From Oscillospiraceae bacterium (GTDB lineage: Bacteria > Bacillota > Clostridia > Oscillospirales > Acutalibacteraceae): 64,000 nucleotides of DNA. This document shows, one piece after another, positions 1-9,077 of the stretch; position 1 is the stretch's first letter; every line of letters starts with the position of its first letter. The notes under the pieces were generated by a model. It was given only the letters and a program-made list of their open reading frames with translations, did no database searches and was not told the DNA's origin. The position numbers were made by a program, and so were the translations under genes. The stretch lies in NCBI GenBank assembly GCA_003538135.1, contig DPOR01000005.1, positions 68,056 through 132,055 of the forward strand, read 5' to 3'.

Positions 1-206
1 TTCCCTCAGAAACATAGTCGCGGCTCTTCGTCCGACAGAGGGACAGACTCCGCAAAAGCCGTTCAAATTTACTCGTGATATTTTACCTTTTTTAGCCCGA
101 TTTGTCAACCTGAAAGCCATGCGCTTGCGCTCTTTTCGGCAGGTTTTGCGTTTCATTCCCCTAAAAATGCTTTTCGTACCGTTTTTAATCTTTTTTCTGA
201 TAAGTG
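1..206. other. leading intergenic stretch, nothing identified
   Basis: No open reading frame or recognisable RNA gene could be supported here. The first 100 bases are GC-rich and could be the end of a gene or structured RNA cut off by the window edge; the rest is AT-rich leader sequence of the following lipoprotein gene. Confidence 0.4.
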
Positions 207-234
207 TGCTATAATTCAAGCAACATGAAAGGAG
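207..234 (+). promoter_or_regulatory. extended -10 promoter and RBS of first lipoprotein
   Basis: TGCTATAAT at 207-215 is an extended -10 element. No convincing -35 is seen at the right distance, which is usual for extended -10 promoters. AAAGGAG at 228-234 is the ribosome site and sits 7 bases before the ATG at 242. Confidence 0.6.
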
Positions 235-241
235 AAGCAAA

Positions 242-1087
242 ATGAACGGAAAAATCATCAGAAGGCTTTTTGCCGTCGTTACCGCACTCACAATGTTCGC
301 CATGACCGCCTGCAGTTCTTCGAACGGCCATACTCAGCCGGGAAGCACCCGGAGCTCGGAGCACGGCGGCACAAGCGGCACCAACTCATCGGATACCGCG
401 GATGCCCCCGAAACCGCCGAAGCGCCCACCAAAAAAGTCGTGCTCACAACCGAAAAAAGCTACTCGGACGACCGCGCGCTGTATGAAGCTTTTTTGAAAA
501 CGAAATCGTGGCGCGACTCAGTCGCCATGCGCGTCGAGACTGCAAGCGAATACACCTATAATTACGATGACTTCAACTGCGGGAAGTTCTACTACGACCT
601 CGACGGCGACGGCAGGCTTGAGCTGTTCATATGCCTGAGCTATCAGCGCGAAAATCTTCAATACAGCTTCCCCTACATTCTCGACATAAAAGGCGACACC
701 GTATTCAGCGCATACGAATTTCAGCCCACCTGCCCGACAAGATTTTCAAACCACATAACGCTTCTTCAGGGCACGGACAAAAACTACTATTTCGTCATCG
801 ACTCGAACGACGGAGGGATATATACCGCGGCGGGCAAATATCTCTATCTCGACAAAAAGCTCGTTCACGTTGACAGCGTCCACGCATATAACACTACCGG
901 CTCTCTCGATTCAAGCAGCCCGGGTATGTACTATGTCAGCGACGGAGCCGATCTGTATTTGAACAACGTCATAAAGGATTGGAAAGCCGGTGCGGTCAAC
1001 GGGGTCAAATGCGTTGACGAGAGAACCTTTGACTCTCGCAAAGACGCTCTTTACAAGGGCACTCAAATAGTATATTACTTCAGCTGA
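242..1087 (+). CDS. putative lipoprotein of unknown function
   Basis: A 281-residue exported protein. The N-terminus has positive residues (KIIRR), a hydrophobic stretch and a lipobox-like MTAC with Cys24, so it should be lipid-anchored outside the cell membrane. A Ser/Thr/Gly/Glu-rich linker (about residues 25-70) precedes a globular domain. That domain contains YYDLDGDGRLELFI, a Ca2+-loop-like DxDGDG pattern often seen in clostridial surface proteins with VCBS/EF-hand-like loops. No catalytic family is recognised. The start is fixed by AAAGGAG 7 bases upstream. It is followed after 69 bases by an ATPase gene on the same strand, with no obvious terminator between them. Confidence 0.8.
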   Translation: MNGKIIRRLFAVVTALTMFAMTACSSSNGHTQPGSTRSSEHGGTSGTNSSDTADAPETAEAPTKKVVLTTEKSYSDDRALYEAFLKTKSWRDSVAMRVETASEYTYNYDDFNCGKFYYDLDGDGRLELFICLSYQRENLQYSFPYILDIKGDTVFSAYEFQPTCPTRFSNHITLLQGTDKNYYFVIDSNDGGIYTAAGKYLYLDKKLVHVDSVHAYNTTGSLDSSSPGMYYVSDGADLYLNNVIKDWKAGAVNGVKCVDERTFDSRKDALYKGTQIVYYFS

Positions 1088-1156
1088 CAGCATATTTCCG
1101 TAACCTGACAAGCGGGCGGTGAATACTCTGTAATATGACTTTTCGGGAGGCGTATT

Positions 1157-2242
1157 ATGGGTAACATCGGCTATTTTCTCGGGTGCAGCTCGCCCGAGGG
1201 CTTTCATTCGTTTTTCGGCGAGCTGTGCCCCGCTCATTCGGGCGGGTACACATATATAATAAAGGGCGGTCCGGGCACGGGGAAATCGAGCCTGATGAAA
1301 AAAATAAACGCCGCCCTGACCGACGCGGGAATCGGGACGGAGCTAATATACTGCTCCTCCGACCCCGCCTCGCTCGACGGCGTGTATGCGCCCGCTCTCA
1401 ACTGCTTAGTAGTTGACGGTACTCCCCCTCACACGCTCGAGCCGAAATATCCGGGCGCCGCGCAGGAAATAATCGACCTGGGCAAATTCTGGGATAAAAA
1501 CATTCTGCGCTCGCGGCGTGACGAAATCATCTCTCTCAGCGACGAAAACGCGGCATATCACCGCAGATGCAGACGTTTTCTCGAGGCCTCGGCTCTTTTG
1601 CGCGAGGATATTCTGCGCCTGACGCTCGCCTGCGCCGACACGGCAAAAATAAAGCGCACTGCATCGCGCATAGCGGCGCGCGAGTTCGGCGCTCCTGCGG
1701 GGCGTATCGGCGAGGAGCGGCACATAAATTTGTCCGCCGTCACGCCGGACGGGATAACCTTTTTTAATAAAACCGTTGAGGCGATGTGCGAGAAAGTCTA
1801 TGTCATAGAGGACGAAAACGCGGCGTGCTCATCGGCGCTGCTCTCCCTGCTGCGCGGCTATGCGCTGTCGGGCGGACACGATATAATCACAAGTCCCTGC
1901 CCGCTCGACCCGAGCGGCGAGCCGGAGCACCTGCTCATTCCCGCGCTGTCGCTCGGCTTCGTGACCTCAAACAGGCTGCATGAGGCGGAGCTTGACGGAG
2001 CCGTGAAAATAAACTGCGCGCGCTTTACCGACCGCGCCGCGCTTCGCCGCCGTCTGCCGCGGCTGAATTTCACAAAGAAGGCCTACGGCGAGTTTATCGC
2101 CGAGGCGGCGGACTCGCTCAAGAGCGCAAAGGAAATTCACGACAAATTGGAGAGCATATATATCTCCGCCATGGACTTCTCGCACATGGATGAGCTTGCA
2201 AAGAGCATTGCCAAAGATATGCTTTCGAGAAGAGACGCTTAA
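1157..2242 (+). CDS. P-loop ATPase of the PRK06851-like family
   Basis: A 361-residue cytoplasmic protein with a clear Walker A motif, GGPGTGKSS, at about residues 36-44. Its N-terminus (GYFLGCSSPEGFHSF) and the downstream pattern IYCSSDPASLDG match a family of uncharacterised Firmicutes ATPases that I know as PRK06851; full-length members often have two P-loop halves. A second clear P-loop is not visible here, so the C-terminal half may be degenerate. Substrate and role are unknown. GGGAGG lies 7 bases before the ATG. The gene ends in a hairpin shared with the convergent cold-shock gene. Confidence 0.75.
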   Translation: MGNIGYFLGCSSPEGFHSFFGELCPAHSGGYTYIIKGGPGTGKSSLMKKINAALTDAGIGTELIYCSSDPASLDGVYAPALNCLVVDGTPPHTLEPKYPGAAQEIIDLGKFWDKNILRSRRDEIISLSDENAAYHRRCRRFLEASALLREDILRLTLACADTAKIKRTASRIAAREFGAPAGRIGEERHINLSAVTPDGITFFNKTVEAMCEKVYVIEDENAACSSALLSLLRGYALSGGHDIITSPCPLDPSGEPEHLLIPALSLGFVTSNRLHEAELDGAVKINCARFTDRAALRRRLPRLNFTKKAYGEFIAEAADSLKSAKEIHDKLESIYISAMDFSHMDELAKSIAKDMLSRRDA

Positions 2243-2264
2243 AACAAAAAAATCGGGAAAAAAT

Positions 2265-2301
2265 AAAGGCCATAATCCACGCTTTGTGAATTATGACCTT
2301 T
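2265..2301. terminator. bidirectional terminator between ATPase gene and csp gene
   Basis: Inverted repeat with long arms (AAAGGCCATAATCCAC paired with GTGAATTATGACCTTT, with G-U pairs) and T-rich sequence after it on the plus strand. It lies between two convergent genes, so it probably stops transcription from both sides. Confidence 0.7.
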
Positions 2302-2357
2302 GTCATTTTGCTCTGCGGTCAGCGGAAACGCGGCCGTCTTATCAACTGCGGGAAAAA

Positions 2358-2567
2358 TTATTCGCCGACAACGTTGACAGCTCTGAGCTTGCTGGAATCC
2401 TTGGGATCCGGCTCGACCTCAAAGGTGACCTTCTGACCCTCGGTAAGAGTTCTGTATCCGTCTGCAACGATAGCGGAGAAATGTACGAAAACATCGTCGC
2501 CGCCCTCATCGTTAGCGATGAAGCCAAAACCTTTTTCTGCGTTGAACCATTTGACTGTACCCTTCAT
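2358..2567 (-). CDS. cold-shock domain protein (CspA family)
   Basis: A 69-residue single cold-shock domain. It starts MKGTVKWFNAEKGFGFI, which contains RNP-1 (KGFGFI), followed by DDVFVHFSAI (RNP-2, VFVHF). Such proteins bind single-stranded RNA and DNA as chaperones. The longer open frame upstream to 2651 is rejected because GGAGGT stands just before this ATG and the family starts here. Length is typical of the family. It is monocistronic, convergent with the ATPase gene and divergent from the riboswitch-ATPase unit. Confidence 0.95.
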   Translation of the reverse strand: MKGTVKWFNAEKGFGFIANDEGGDDVFVHFSAIVADGYRTLTEGQKVTFEVEPDPKDSSKLRAVNVVGE

Positions 2568-2795
2568 TGCGGTACCTCCGTGAAAAAATTTGCATTCTAT
2601 ATTATATGTTGTGCAATGGACTCGCACATTTTCTCGAACCATCAAACGCAAACGGTCAATGGCTTACAAAAACATGCGAGTCCACAGAAACATTTGTCAG
2701 AATACGCAAATAATTATATAATCCCGTTTCGCCTTTGTCAATAGCAATTTTGTCGAATAATCACGAAAGCCCGATAAAAATTTACAAATTGTTAA

Positions 2796-2824
2796 TTGAC
2801 AAAATATGTCCTTTAGGATATGAT
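2796..2824 (+). promoter_or_regulatory. promoter of first riboswitch-ATPase unit
   Basis: TTGACA at 2796-2801 and TATGAT at 2819-2824, separated by 17 bases. It starts transcription just upstream of the yybP-ykoY aptamer. Confidence 0.8.
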
Positions 2825-2830
2825 AAATGT

Positions 2831-2990
2831 AATCCATTGGGGAGTAGCTATGGGCAAAAGCCCATCTTGCTGTCACCAACCGTCGTGCAGGCCGCAACAA
2901 CCGACCGAGCCCGGCTGGCAGCAGACATATGCGTTCAGGCGCGTTTGAGGCAAGACCTTTGGCAGACATAGTCTGTCGAAGGTCTTTTTT
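2831..2990 (+). ncRNA. yybP-ykoY (Mn2+) riboswitch with expression-platform terminator
   Basis: The 5' part has the hallmark GGGGAGTAGC (2839-2848) and the 3' part has GCAAGACCTTTGGC (2950-2963), the two conserved sides of the yybP-ykoY aptamer around a three-way junction. The 3' strand continues into a terminator: AGACCTT at 2953-2959 pairs with AAGGTCT at 2979-2985, with an inner CAGAC/GTCTG stem and then a T-run to 2990. The terminator reuses the closing-helix strand, so metal binding should prevent termination and switch the gene ON. The Mn2+ specificity is established for the class and not shown here. It precedes a cation-ATPase gene, a known partner. Confidence 0.9.
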
Positions 2991-3016
2991 GTTTAACCGA
3001 AAGGGAGGCATAAAAA

Positions 3017-5719
3017 TTGAAGTACTATCTTGAAGACGTCCGCGAGGTGTTTAAGCGGACGGAGAGCTCGGAAAACGGACTTTCGCAGTCCGAGGCCGAA
3101 CGCCGTCTTGAGAAATACGGCAAAAACAAATTGGCACAGGCAAAGCAGAAATCGCTCGTCAGGCGGTTTTTTGAGCAGCTTGCAGACCCGATGATAATCA
3201 TCCTTATCGTCGCCGCGGTCATATCCGCCGTGACGACAGTCTACGAGGGCAGGGTCTCCGGCTCGCCGTCCTTCCCTACGGACACCGTGATAATCCTCGC
3301 CGTTGTGCTCATAAACGCCGTGCTCGGCGTCTTGCAGGAGAGTAAGGCGGAAAAGGCTATCGAGGCGCTTCAGGAGATGAGCGCGGCGACCTCCAAGGTC
3401 ATACGCGAGGGCAAAATCATGACCGTCAAGAGCGAGGAGCTGACCGTCGGCGACGTTGTTGTGCTCGAGGCGGGCGACGCTGTTCCCGCGGACTGCCGCA
3501 TATTCGAGAGCGCCAGCCTTAAAATAGAGGAGGCTGCGCTGACGGGCGAGAGCGTGCCCGTGAGCAAAATTATCTCCGTTCTCGGCGCGGGCGACGGCGG
3601 CGATATTCCGCTGGGCGACAGAAAGAACATGGCGTATATGGGCAGCGCCGTTGTCTACGGACGCGGCAAGGCCGTTGTCACCGACACGGGCATGAATACC
3701 GAGATGGGCAAGATAGCCGACGCCATAACAAAGGCGGAGGACGGACAGACCCCGCTCCAGAAAAAGCTTGCGGGGCTCTCTAAGACTCTCACCTTCCTTG
3801 TGCTTGGAATCTGCGTTTTCATCTTCGCGTTCTCGCTGTTCATGGAGCGCTCCACTCTCGCGGGCGGCGATCCCGCGCTGATATTCAAGAGCGTTATCGA
3901 CGTGTTTATGGTAGCCGTCAGCCTCGCCGTTGCCGCCGTTCCCGAGGGACTTGCGGCGGTGGTCACTATCGTGCTGTCGATAGGCGTTACGAATATGTCG
4001 AAGAAAAATGCGGTTATCCGCAAGCTCACCGCTGTTGAGACGCTCGGCTGCGCGCAGATAATCTGCTCCGACAAGACAGGCACTCTCACGCAGAACAAGA
4101 TGACCGTCGTCGATCATTACGGCGACGAAAAGCTGCTCGCAAGAGCCATGTCCCTCTGCTCCGACGCGCAGGAGGATTCCGACGGCCTCGTGATCGGCGA
4201 GCCCACGGAGGCGGCTCTCGTCAGCTACGCGATAAGCCTCGGACTTCATAAGGGCGAGCTGAAAAGCGACAGCCCGAGAATCGGAGAAGCTCCGTTCGAC
4301 TCCGGCAGAAAGATGATGTCCACCGTCCACAAGATATCGGACGGCATTGTTCAATACACAAAGGGTGCTCCCGATGTTGTAGTCGACCTCTGCACCCACG
4401 CCTTTATCGACGGAAAAATCGTTCCGATGACAGACGGGATAAGGGCGACAATAGCCTCGGAAAACAAGAGGATGGCGGATAAGGCTCTGCGCGTGCTCGC
4501 GGCGGCGATGAGAAAATACGACTCCGCGCCTGACGATTTTTCGCCCGAGGCGCTCGAGCATGATCTGATATTCATCGGCCTTACCGGCATGATAGACCCC
4601 GTTCGCCCGGAGGTCAAGGCGGCTATAGAGGAGTGCCGCGGCGCGGGCATAACCCCCGTTATGATAACCGGCGACCATAAGGACACCGCCGTTGCCATCG
4701 CCTCGGAGCTCGGCATACTCACCGACCCCTCGCAGGCCGTAACCGGAGCGGAGCTCTCCGCGATGAGCGACGAGGAGTTCGCGGACAGAGTCGAGAATAT
4801 ATATGTATACGCGCGCGTGCAGCCCGAGCACAAGACGAGAATAGTCAACGCCTGGCGCTCAAAGGGCAAGATAACCGCCATGACGGGCGACGGAGTCAAC
4901 GACGCGCCGTCGATAAAGAGCGCGGATATCGGAATAGGCATGGGCATAACCGGCACGGACGTCACTAAGAACGTCGCCGACATGGTGCTCACGGACGACA
5001 ACTTCGCGACCATTGTCAACGCCGTCGAGGAGGGGCGCAGGATATATGACAATATCCGAAAGGCCATTCAGTTCCTGCTCGGCTCGAACCTTGCGGAGGT
5101 GCTCGCGATATTCACCGCAACGCTTCTCGGCTTCACCATTCTCGAAGCGCCGCATCTGCTGTTCATAAACCTCGTCACCGACTGCTTCCCGGCGCTCGCG
5201 CTCGGACTCGAAAAGGCGGAGAGCGATATCATGCGCCGCCGCCCGCGCGATCCGTCGGACGGAATATTTGCAGGCGGGCTCGGCTTTGATGTGCTCTATC
5301 AGGGCGTGCTCGTTACCGCGCTGACCCTCGCGGCGTTCTTCATAGGCGAACGCTTTGAGACGGGGCACTGGGCGTTTATGAACATCGCACAGTGCGAGCA
5401 GGGCATGACCATGGCATTCCTCACCATGTCGATGTGCGAGATATTCCACTCGTTCAATATGCGCTCGCAGCGCGGCTCGGTCATAAAGATGAGCCTTCGC
5501 GGCAGCCACAACCTGCCCCTGTTCGGTGCTATGGTGGCGTCGCTCGTGCTGACTACGGCGGTTATTGAGATACCGTTCCTCGCAAACGCCTTCGGCTTCA
5601 CTCCGATAGGCTTCGCCGAATATGCAACATCGCTCGCCCTCGCTTTTTCGATAATCCCGATAGTCGAGATAATCAAGGCCGTTCAGCGTGCCGCAGCGAA
5701 AAGAAAAGCCTCCAGATAA
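3017..5719 (+). CDS. P2-type cation-transporting ATPase, riboswitch-controlled (paralogue 1)
   Basis: A 900-residue P-type ATPase of the Ca2+/Mn2+ class (P2A/SERCA-PMR1-like), an integral membrane pump. It has an N-terminal cation ATPase domain, the actuator loop TGES, phosphorylation motif DKTGTLT (Asp352), nucleotide site KGAPD, hinge TGDGVNDAP, and ten expected membrane helices. M5 (GSNLAEV) and M6 (INLVTD) keep the ion-binding Asn, Glu and Asp. M4 reads PEGLA (residues 309-313) where most relatives have PEGLP. The start is TTG at 3017 after GGGAGG. Its Mn2+ riboswitch suggests Mn2+ export or detoxification, as for other yybP-ykoY ATPases, but Ca2+ remains possible. Confidence 0.93.
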   Translation: MKYYLEDVREVFKRTESSENGLSQSEAERRLEKYGKNKLAQAKQKSLVRRFFEQLADPMIIILIVAAVISAVTTVYEGRVSGSPSFPTDTVIILAVVLINAVLGVLQESKAEKAIEALQEMSAATSKVIREGKIMTVKSEELTVGDVVVLEAGDAVPADCRIFESASLKIEEAALTGESVPVSKIISVLGAGDGGDIPLGDRKNMAYMGSAVVYGRGKAVVTDTGMNTEMGKIADAITKAEDGQTPLQKKLAGLSKTLTFLVLGICVFIFAFSLFMERSTLAGGDPALIFKSVIDVFMVAVSLAVAAVPEGLAAVVTIVLSIGVTNMSKKNAVIRKLTAVETLGCAQIICSDKTGTLTQNKMTVVDHYGDEKLLARAMSLCSDAQEDSDGLVIGEPTEAALVSYAISLGLHKGELKSDSPRIGEAPFDSGRKMMSTVHKISDGIVQYTKGAPDVVVDLCTHAFIDGKIVPMTDGIRATIASENKRMADKALRVLAAAMRKYDSAPDDFSPEALEHDLIFIGLTGMIDPVRPEVKAAIEECRGAGITPVMITGDHKDTAVAIASELGILTDPSQAVTGAELSAMSDEEFADRVENIYVYARVQPEHKTRIVNAWRSKGKITAMTGDGVNDAPSIKSADIGIGMGITGTDVTKNVADMVLTDDNFATIVNAVEEGRRIYDNIRKAIQFLLGSNLAEVLAIFTATLLGFTILEAPHLLFINLVTDCFPALALGLEKAESDIMRRRPRDPSDGIFAGGLGFDVLYQGVLVTALTLAAFFIGERFETGHWAFMNIAQCEQGMTMAFLTMSMCEIFHSFNMRSQRGSVIKMSLRGSHNLPLFGAMVASLVLTTAVIEIPFLANAFGFTPIGFAEYATSLALAFSIIPIVEIIKAVQRAAAKRKASR

Positions 5720-5729
5720 TATAATAATT

Positions 5730-5801
5730 TGACATTTTTTTCGACAAAAAGATAATTTTTTATTGAATACGCCTTGACTTTTCCCCCGAATATGATATCA
5801 T
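5730..5801 (+). promoter_or_regulatory. candidate promoters of second riboswitch-ATPase unit
   Basis: Two candidates are visible. TTGACA ends at 5734 and is followed after 16 bases by GATAAT at 5751-5756. TTGACT at 5774-5779 is followed after 16 bases by TATCAT at 5796-5801, just before the aptamer. The second is better placed relative to the riboswitch. No strong terminator closes the upstream gene, so read-through may also feed this unit. Confidence 0.55.
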
Positions 5802-5810
5802 TTATTGATG

Positions 5811-5943
5811 TACCAATGGGGAGTAGCTATGGGGATTATCCTATCTGTTTGCCAACAATCTCGCTTCGGCTGGCAGCAGACAGACGGCCTTCAGGCGTTT
5901 GATGCAAGACCTTTGGCAGATAATACTGTTGAAGGTCTTTTTT
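5811..5943 (+). ncRNA. second yybP-ykoY (Mn2+) riboswitch with terminator
   Basis: Same architecture as the copy at 2831-2990: GGGGAGTAGC at 5818-5827, GCAAGACCTTTGGC at 5904-5917, and AGACCTT (5907-5913) pairing with AAGGTCT (5932-5938) before a T-run. The interior hairpins differ in sequence while the conserved junction elements are kept, so this is a maintained functional copy and not a fresh duplication. Confidence 0.9.
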
Positions 5944-5999
5944 CAATCTTTTCCTGCGCTCTCTGCCATTCAAATTAAAAAGAAAGGTCTTGAAAGCGC

Positions 6000-8738
6000 A
6001 TGAAATTCTATCTTGAGCCGACAGAGAAGGTTTTCTCGGCGGTCGAGAGCTCCGAAAAAGGCTTGACCTCGGCCGAAGCGGAGCAGCGCCTTGCCAAATA
6101 CGGCAAGAACAAGCTTAAAGAGGCGGAAAAAGACAGCCTCTTTAAGAAGTTTATCAACTCCCTCGCAGACCCCATGATCATCATGCTCCTCGTCGCAGCC
6201 GCAATTCAGGCCGTTGTGACGGTCGTGGAGAGCGGCGCAAACTTCTCGTTCAGAGATTTTGCGGACGTGCTGGTCATTCTCGTAGTTGTTATCATCAACA
6301 CCGTTATGAGCCTCGTTCAGGACAGCAAGGCGGAGGCCGCCATGGACGCTCTTATGGAGATGACCGCGGCGACGAGCCACGTTCTGCGTGACGGAGAAGT
6401 CGTCACGATAAAGAGCGAGGATGTTGTGATAGGCGACATTGTAGTGCTCGAGGCGGGCGACGCCGTTCCGGCGGACTGCCGCATAATCGAGAGCCACAGC
6501 ATGAAGGTCGAGGAGGCGGCTCTGACGGGCGAAAGCGTCCCCGTGACGAAGCTTATCGACGCGCTCAACTGCACGGCGGGCAGCGACGATATCGCCCTGG
6601 GCGACAGAAAAAATATGCTCTACAGCGGCTCGACTATAGTCTACGGCCGCGGCAAGGCAGTTGTTACGGCGGTCGGCATGGACACCGAGATGGGCAAGAT
6701 AGCCGACGCCCTTTCGGACGCCGAGCAGGAGCAGACTCCCCTTCAGAAGAAGATGGCGGAGCTCTCAAAGTTCCTCACAAAGCTCGTTATCGCAATATGC
6801 GTAGTTGTGTTCGTGGTCGGTCTCGTCGAGTCCCTGGTGCTCAGCAATGAGCCCTTCTCATGGGAGCTGCTCGGAAACACCGCGCTGAGCACGTTCATTT
6901 CCGCAATCGCTCTTGCGGTCGCCGCCATACCCGAGGGACTGCCGGCAGTCGTCACGATAATCCTTTCCATAGGCGTTACCGCGATGAGCAAGAGGCAGGC
7001 TCTTATCCGTAAGCTTACCGCAGTTGAGACTCTCGGCTGCACTCAGATAATCTGCTCCGACAAGACGGGCACTCTGACCCAGAACAAGATGACCGTCGTC
7101 GATCATTTCGGCGACAATGAGAAGCTCATAGCCGAGGCTATGGCTCTTTGCACCGACGCTCAGATAGACGACGCCGGCAAGGTCACGGGCGAGCCCACCG
7201 AGGCCGCTCTCGTCGGATACGCCTATGCCCTGGGCATGAGCAAGAATGACCTCGTCAAGGCGAGCCCCAGAATCGGCGAAGCTCCGTTCGACTCCGGAAG
7301 AAAGATGATGTCCACCGTCCATAAGACGGATTCCGGCATAGTTCAGTACACAAAGGGTGCGCCCGACGTTGTTATCAACCTTTGCAAAACCGCGCTTATA
7401 GACGGCAGGATAGTTCCCATGGACGACGAATTCCGGGCAAAAATCGCCGCGGACAACAAGAGAATGGCGGACAAGGCTCTGCGCGTTCTCGCCGTTGCGC
7501 TTAGAAATTACGATTCCGTCCCCGCGTCCTTTGAGCCCGAGGCGCTTGAAAGCGACCTCGTGTTCGTCGGACTTACCGGCATGATAGACCCCGTCCGCCC
7601 CGAAGTCAAGGCGGCTATCGAGGAGTGCCGCGGTGCGGGCATAACCCCGATAATGATAACCGGCGACCACAAGGACACCGCAGTCGCCATAGGCCGCGAG
7701 CTCGGCATAATCTCCGACGCGTCGCAGGCTATTCTCGGCGCGGAGCTTGACAAGTTCAGCGACGAAGAGCTTATTGAAGAGGTTACCAAATACTCCGTCT
7801 ATGCGCGAGTTCAGCCCGAGCATAAGACGAGGATAGTCAAGGCCTGGAAGGCACGCGGCATGGTTACCGCGATGACCGGAGACGGCGTCAACGATGCGCC
7901 CTCCATAAAGGCCGCCGATATCGGCATCGGCATGGGCATCACCGGCACGGACGTCACAAAGGGCGTCGCCGACATGGTGCTCGCGGACGACAACTTCGCC
8001 ACTATCGTCAACGCGGTCGAAGAGGGCCGAAAGATCTACGACAACGTCTGCAAGGTGCTTCAGTTCCAGCTTTCAACGAATATGTCCGAGGTTATAATCA
8101 TGTTCGTTGCCTCTATCCTCAACTTCCAGCTTCTCGAGCCCGTTCACCTGCTTTGGATAAACATGGTCACCGACTCCCTGCCCGGCCTTGCGCTCGGTAT
8201 GGAGAAAGCCGAGGGCAACCTGATGAAGAGAAAGCCCAGAGCGACTACGGACGGCATATTCTCCCACGGCGCGGGCTTTGACATGGCGTGGCAGGGCATC
8301 TACCTCGCAATAGTAGAGCTTGCCGCCTATGTCATCGGCTATCGCCTCGAGGTGGGCAGCTTCGAGAATATGTTCTTCGGCGGTGCCGACGGCTACTGCA
8401 TAAACGCTATGTCCATGGCGTTCCTGACGGTCAACTTTGCCGAGATGATGTGCGCTATCAATATGCGCTCGCGCACAGGCTCCATCTTCTCTAAGAGTAT
8501 GTTCAAGAACATGAACTGGTGGCTCGTCGGTTCGTTTGTCGTAACAACGGCGCTGACCCTCATTGCCGTATACCTCCCCGGTCTCTCCGACGAAGTCTTC
8601 GATATCGAGCGCGGCACTTTCCAGACCAATGAGCTGCTTATTTCCGCGGGTCTCGCGGCCTCCACTATCCCGGTATTCGAGATAGGAAAAGCCATCAGAC
8701 GTGCGGTTGAGCGCAAAAAAGAGAGAAACGCTGCATAA
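6000..8738 (+). CDS. P2-type cation-transporting ATPase, riboswitch-controlled (paralogue 2)
   Basis: A 912-residue membrane pump closely related to the preceding ATPase along its whole length. It has TGES, DKTGTLT with Asp354, KGAPD, TGDGVNDAP, M4 with canonical PEGLP (residues 311-315), M5 STNMSEV and M6 INMVTD. The ion-site residues therefore match P2A Ca2+/Mn2+ ATPases. It starts MKFYLEPTEKVF, parallel to MKYYLEDVREVF of the neighbour. The ribosome site is weak (AAAGG). The two pumps differ mainly in M4, in loops and in the C-terminal membrane part, so they may differ in ion affinity or specificity. A terminator follows. Confidence 0.93.
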   Translation: MKFYLEPTEKVFSAVESSEKGLTSAEAEQRLAKYGKNKLKEAEKDSLFKKFINSLADPMIIMLLVAAAIQAVVTVVESGANFSFRDFADVLVILVVVIINTVMSLVQDSKAEAAMDALMEMTAATSHVLRDGEVVTIKSEDVVIGDIVVLEAGDAVPADCRIIESHSMKVEEAALTGESVPVTKLIDALNCTAGSDDIALGDRKNMLYSGSTIVYGRGKAVVTAVGMDTEMGKIADALSDAEQEQTPLQKKMAELSKFLTKLVIAICVVVFVVGLVESLVLSNEPFSWELLGNTALSTFISAIALAVAAIPEGLPAVVTIILSIGVTAMSKRQALIRKLTAVETLGCTQIICSDKTGTLTQNKMTVVDHFGDNEKLIAEAMALCTDAQIDDAGKVTGEPTEAALVGYAYALGMSKNDLVKASPRIGEAPFDSGRKMMSTVHKTDSGIVQYTKGAPDVVINLCKTALIDGRIVPMDDEFRAKIAADNKRMADKALRVLAVALRNYDSVPASFEPEALESDLVFVGLTGMIDPVRPEVKAAIEECRGAGITPIMITGDHKDTAVAIGRELGIISDASQAILGAELDKFSDEELIEEVTKYSVYARVQPEHKTRIVKAWKARGMVTAMTGDGVNDAPSIKAADIGIGMGITGTDVTKGVADMVLADDNFATIVNAVEEGRKIYDNVCKVLQFQLSTNMSEVIIMFVASILNFQLLEPVHLLWINMVTDSLPGLALGMEKAEGNLMKRKPRATTDGIFSHGAGFDMAWQGIYLAIVELAAYVIGYRLEVGSFENMFFGGADGYCINAMSMAFLTVNFAEMMCAINMRSRTGSIFSKSMFKNMNWWLVGSFVVTTALTLIAVYLPGLSDEVFDIERGTFQTNELLISAGLAASTIPVFEIGKAIRRAVERKKERNAA

Positions 8739-8757
8739 ATATTAATTTAATCCGAGT

Positions 8758-8790
8758 ATCCCCTGCGTCGAGCGGCGCGGGGGATATTTT
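8758..8790 (+). terminator. terminator after second ATPase gene
   Basis: ATCCCCTGCG pairs with CGCGGGGGAT around a short loop and is followed by ATTTTATT. It closes the ATPase transcript before the AT-rich upstream region of the EF-G-like gene. Confidence 0.75.
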
Positions 8791-8974
8791 ATTGCGGGCG
8801 ATATTTTCGTCAGAGACTGCGGCGAATCTGCGGTCCTTATTTTTATATCCGAAACAAATATTATTCGGAAAGCACTTCAATGTGACAAAGCATAGTATTT
8901 TTCTATTCTTTTGCGCCCCTGCGTCCCGTCTAATCTGTTTATATAACATTAATGAATATATTTTCAATTTTTTA

Positions 8975-9003
8975 TTGAAATCTATAGTTATGTATGCTAT
9001 AAT
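8975..9003 (+). promoter_or_regulatory. promoter of EF-G-like gene
   Basis: TTGAAA at 8975-8980 and TATAAT at 8998-9003 with a 17-base spacer. The rest of 8791-9060 is AT-rich and shows no gene or RNA I can name. Confidence 0.75.
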
Positions 9004-9077
9004 TTCCTCAAAACTGTGGTTATTTTTTATGCAGTAAATCTAAACGCGCGGCGGCGCTTTGATAAGGAGGACTTTTT

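Noticed and set aside
2993..4831. A 612-residue minus-strand open frame opposite the first ATPase
   Set aside because: It is an antisense shadow: the plus strand encodes a complete P-type ATPase with all motifs, and GC-rich codon bias keeps the opposite frame open.
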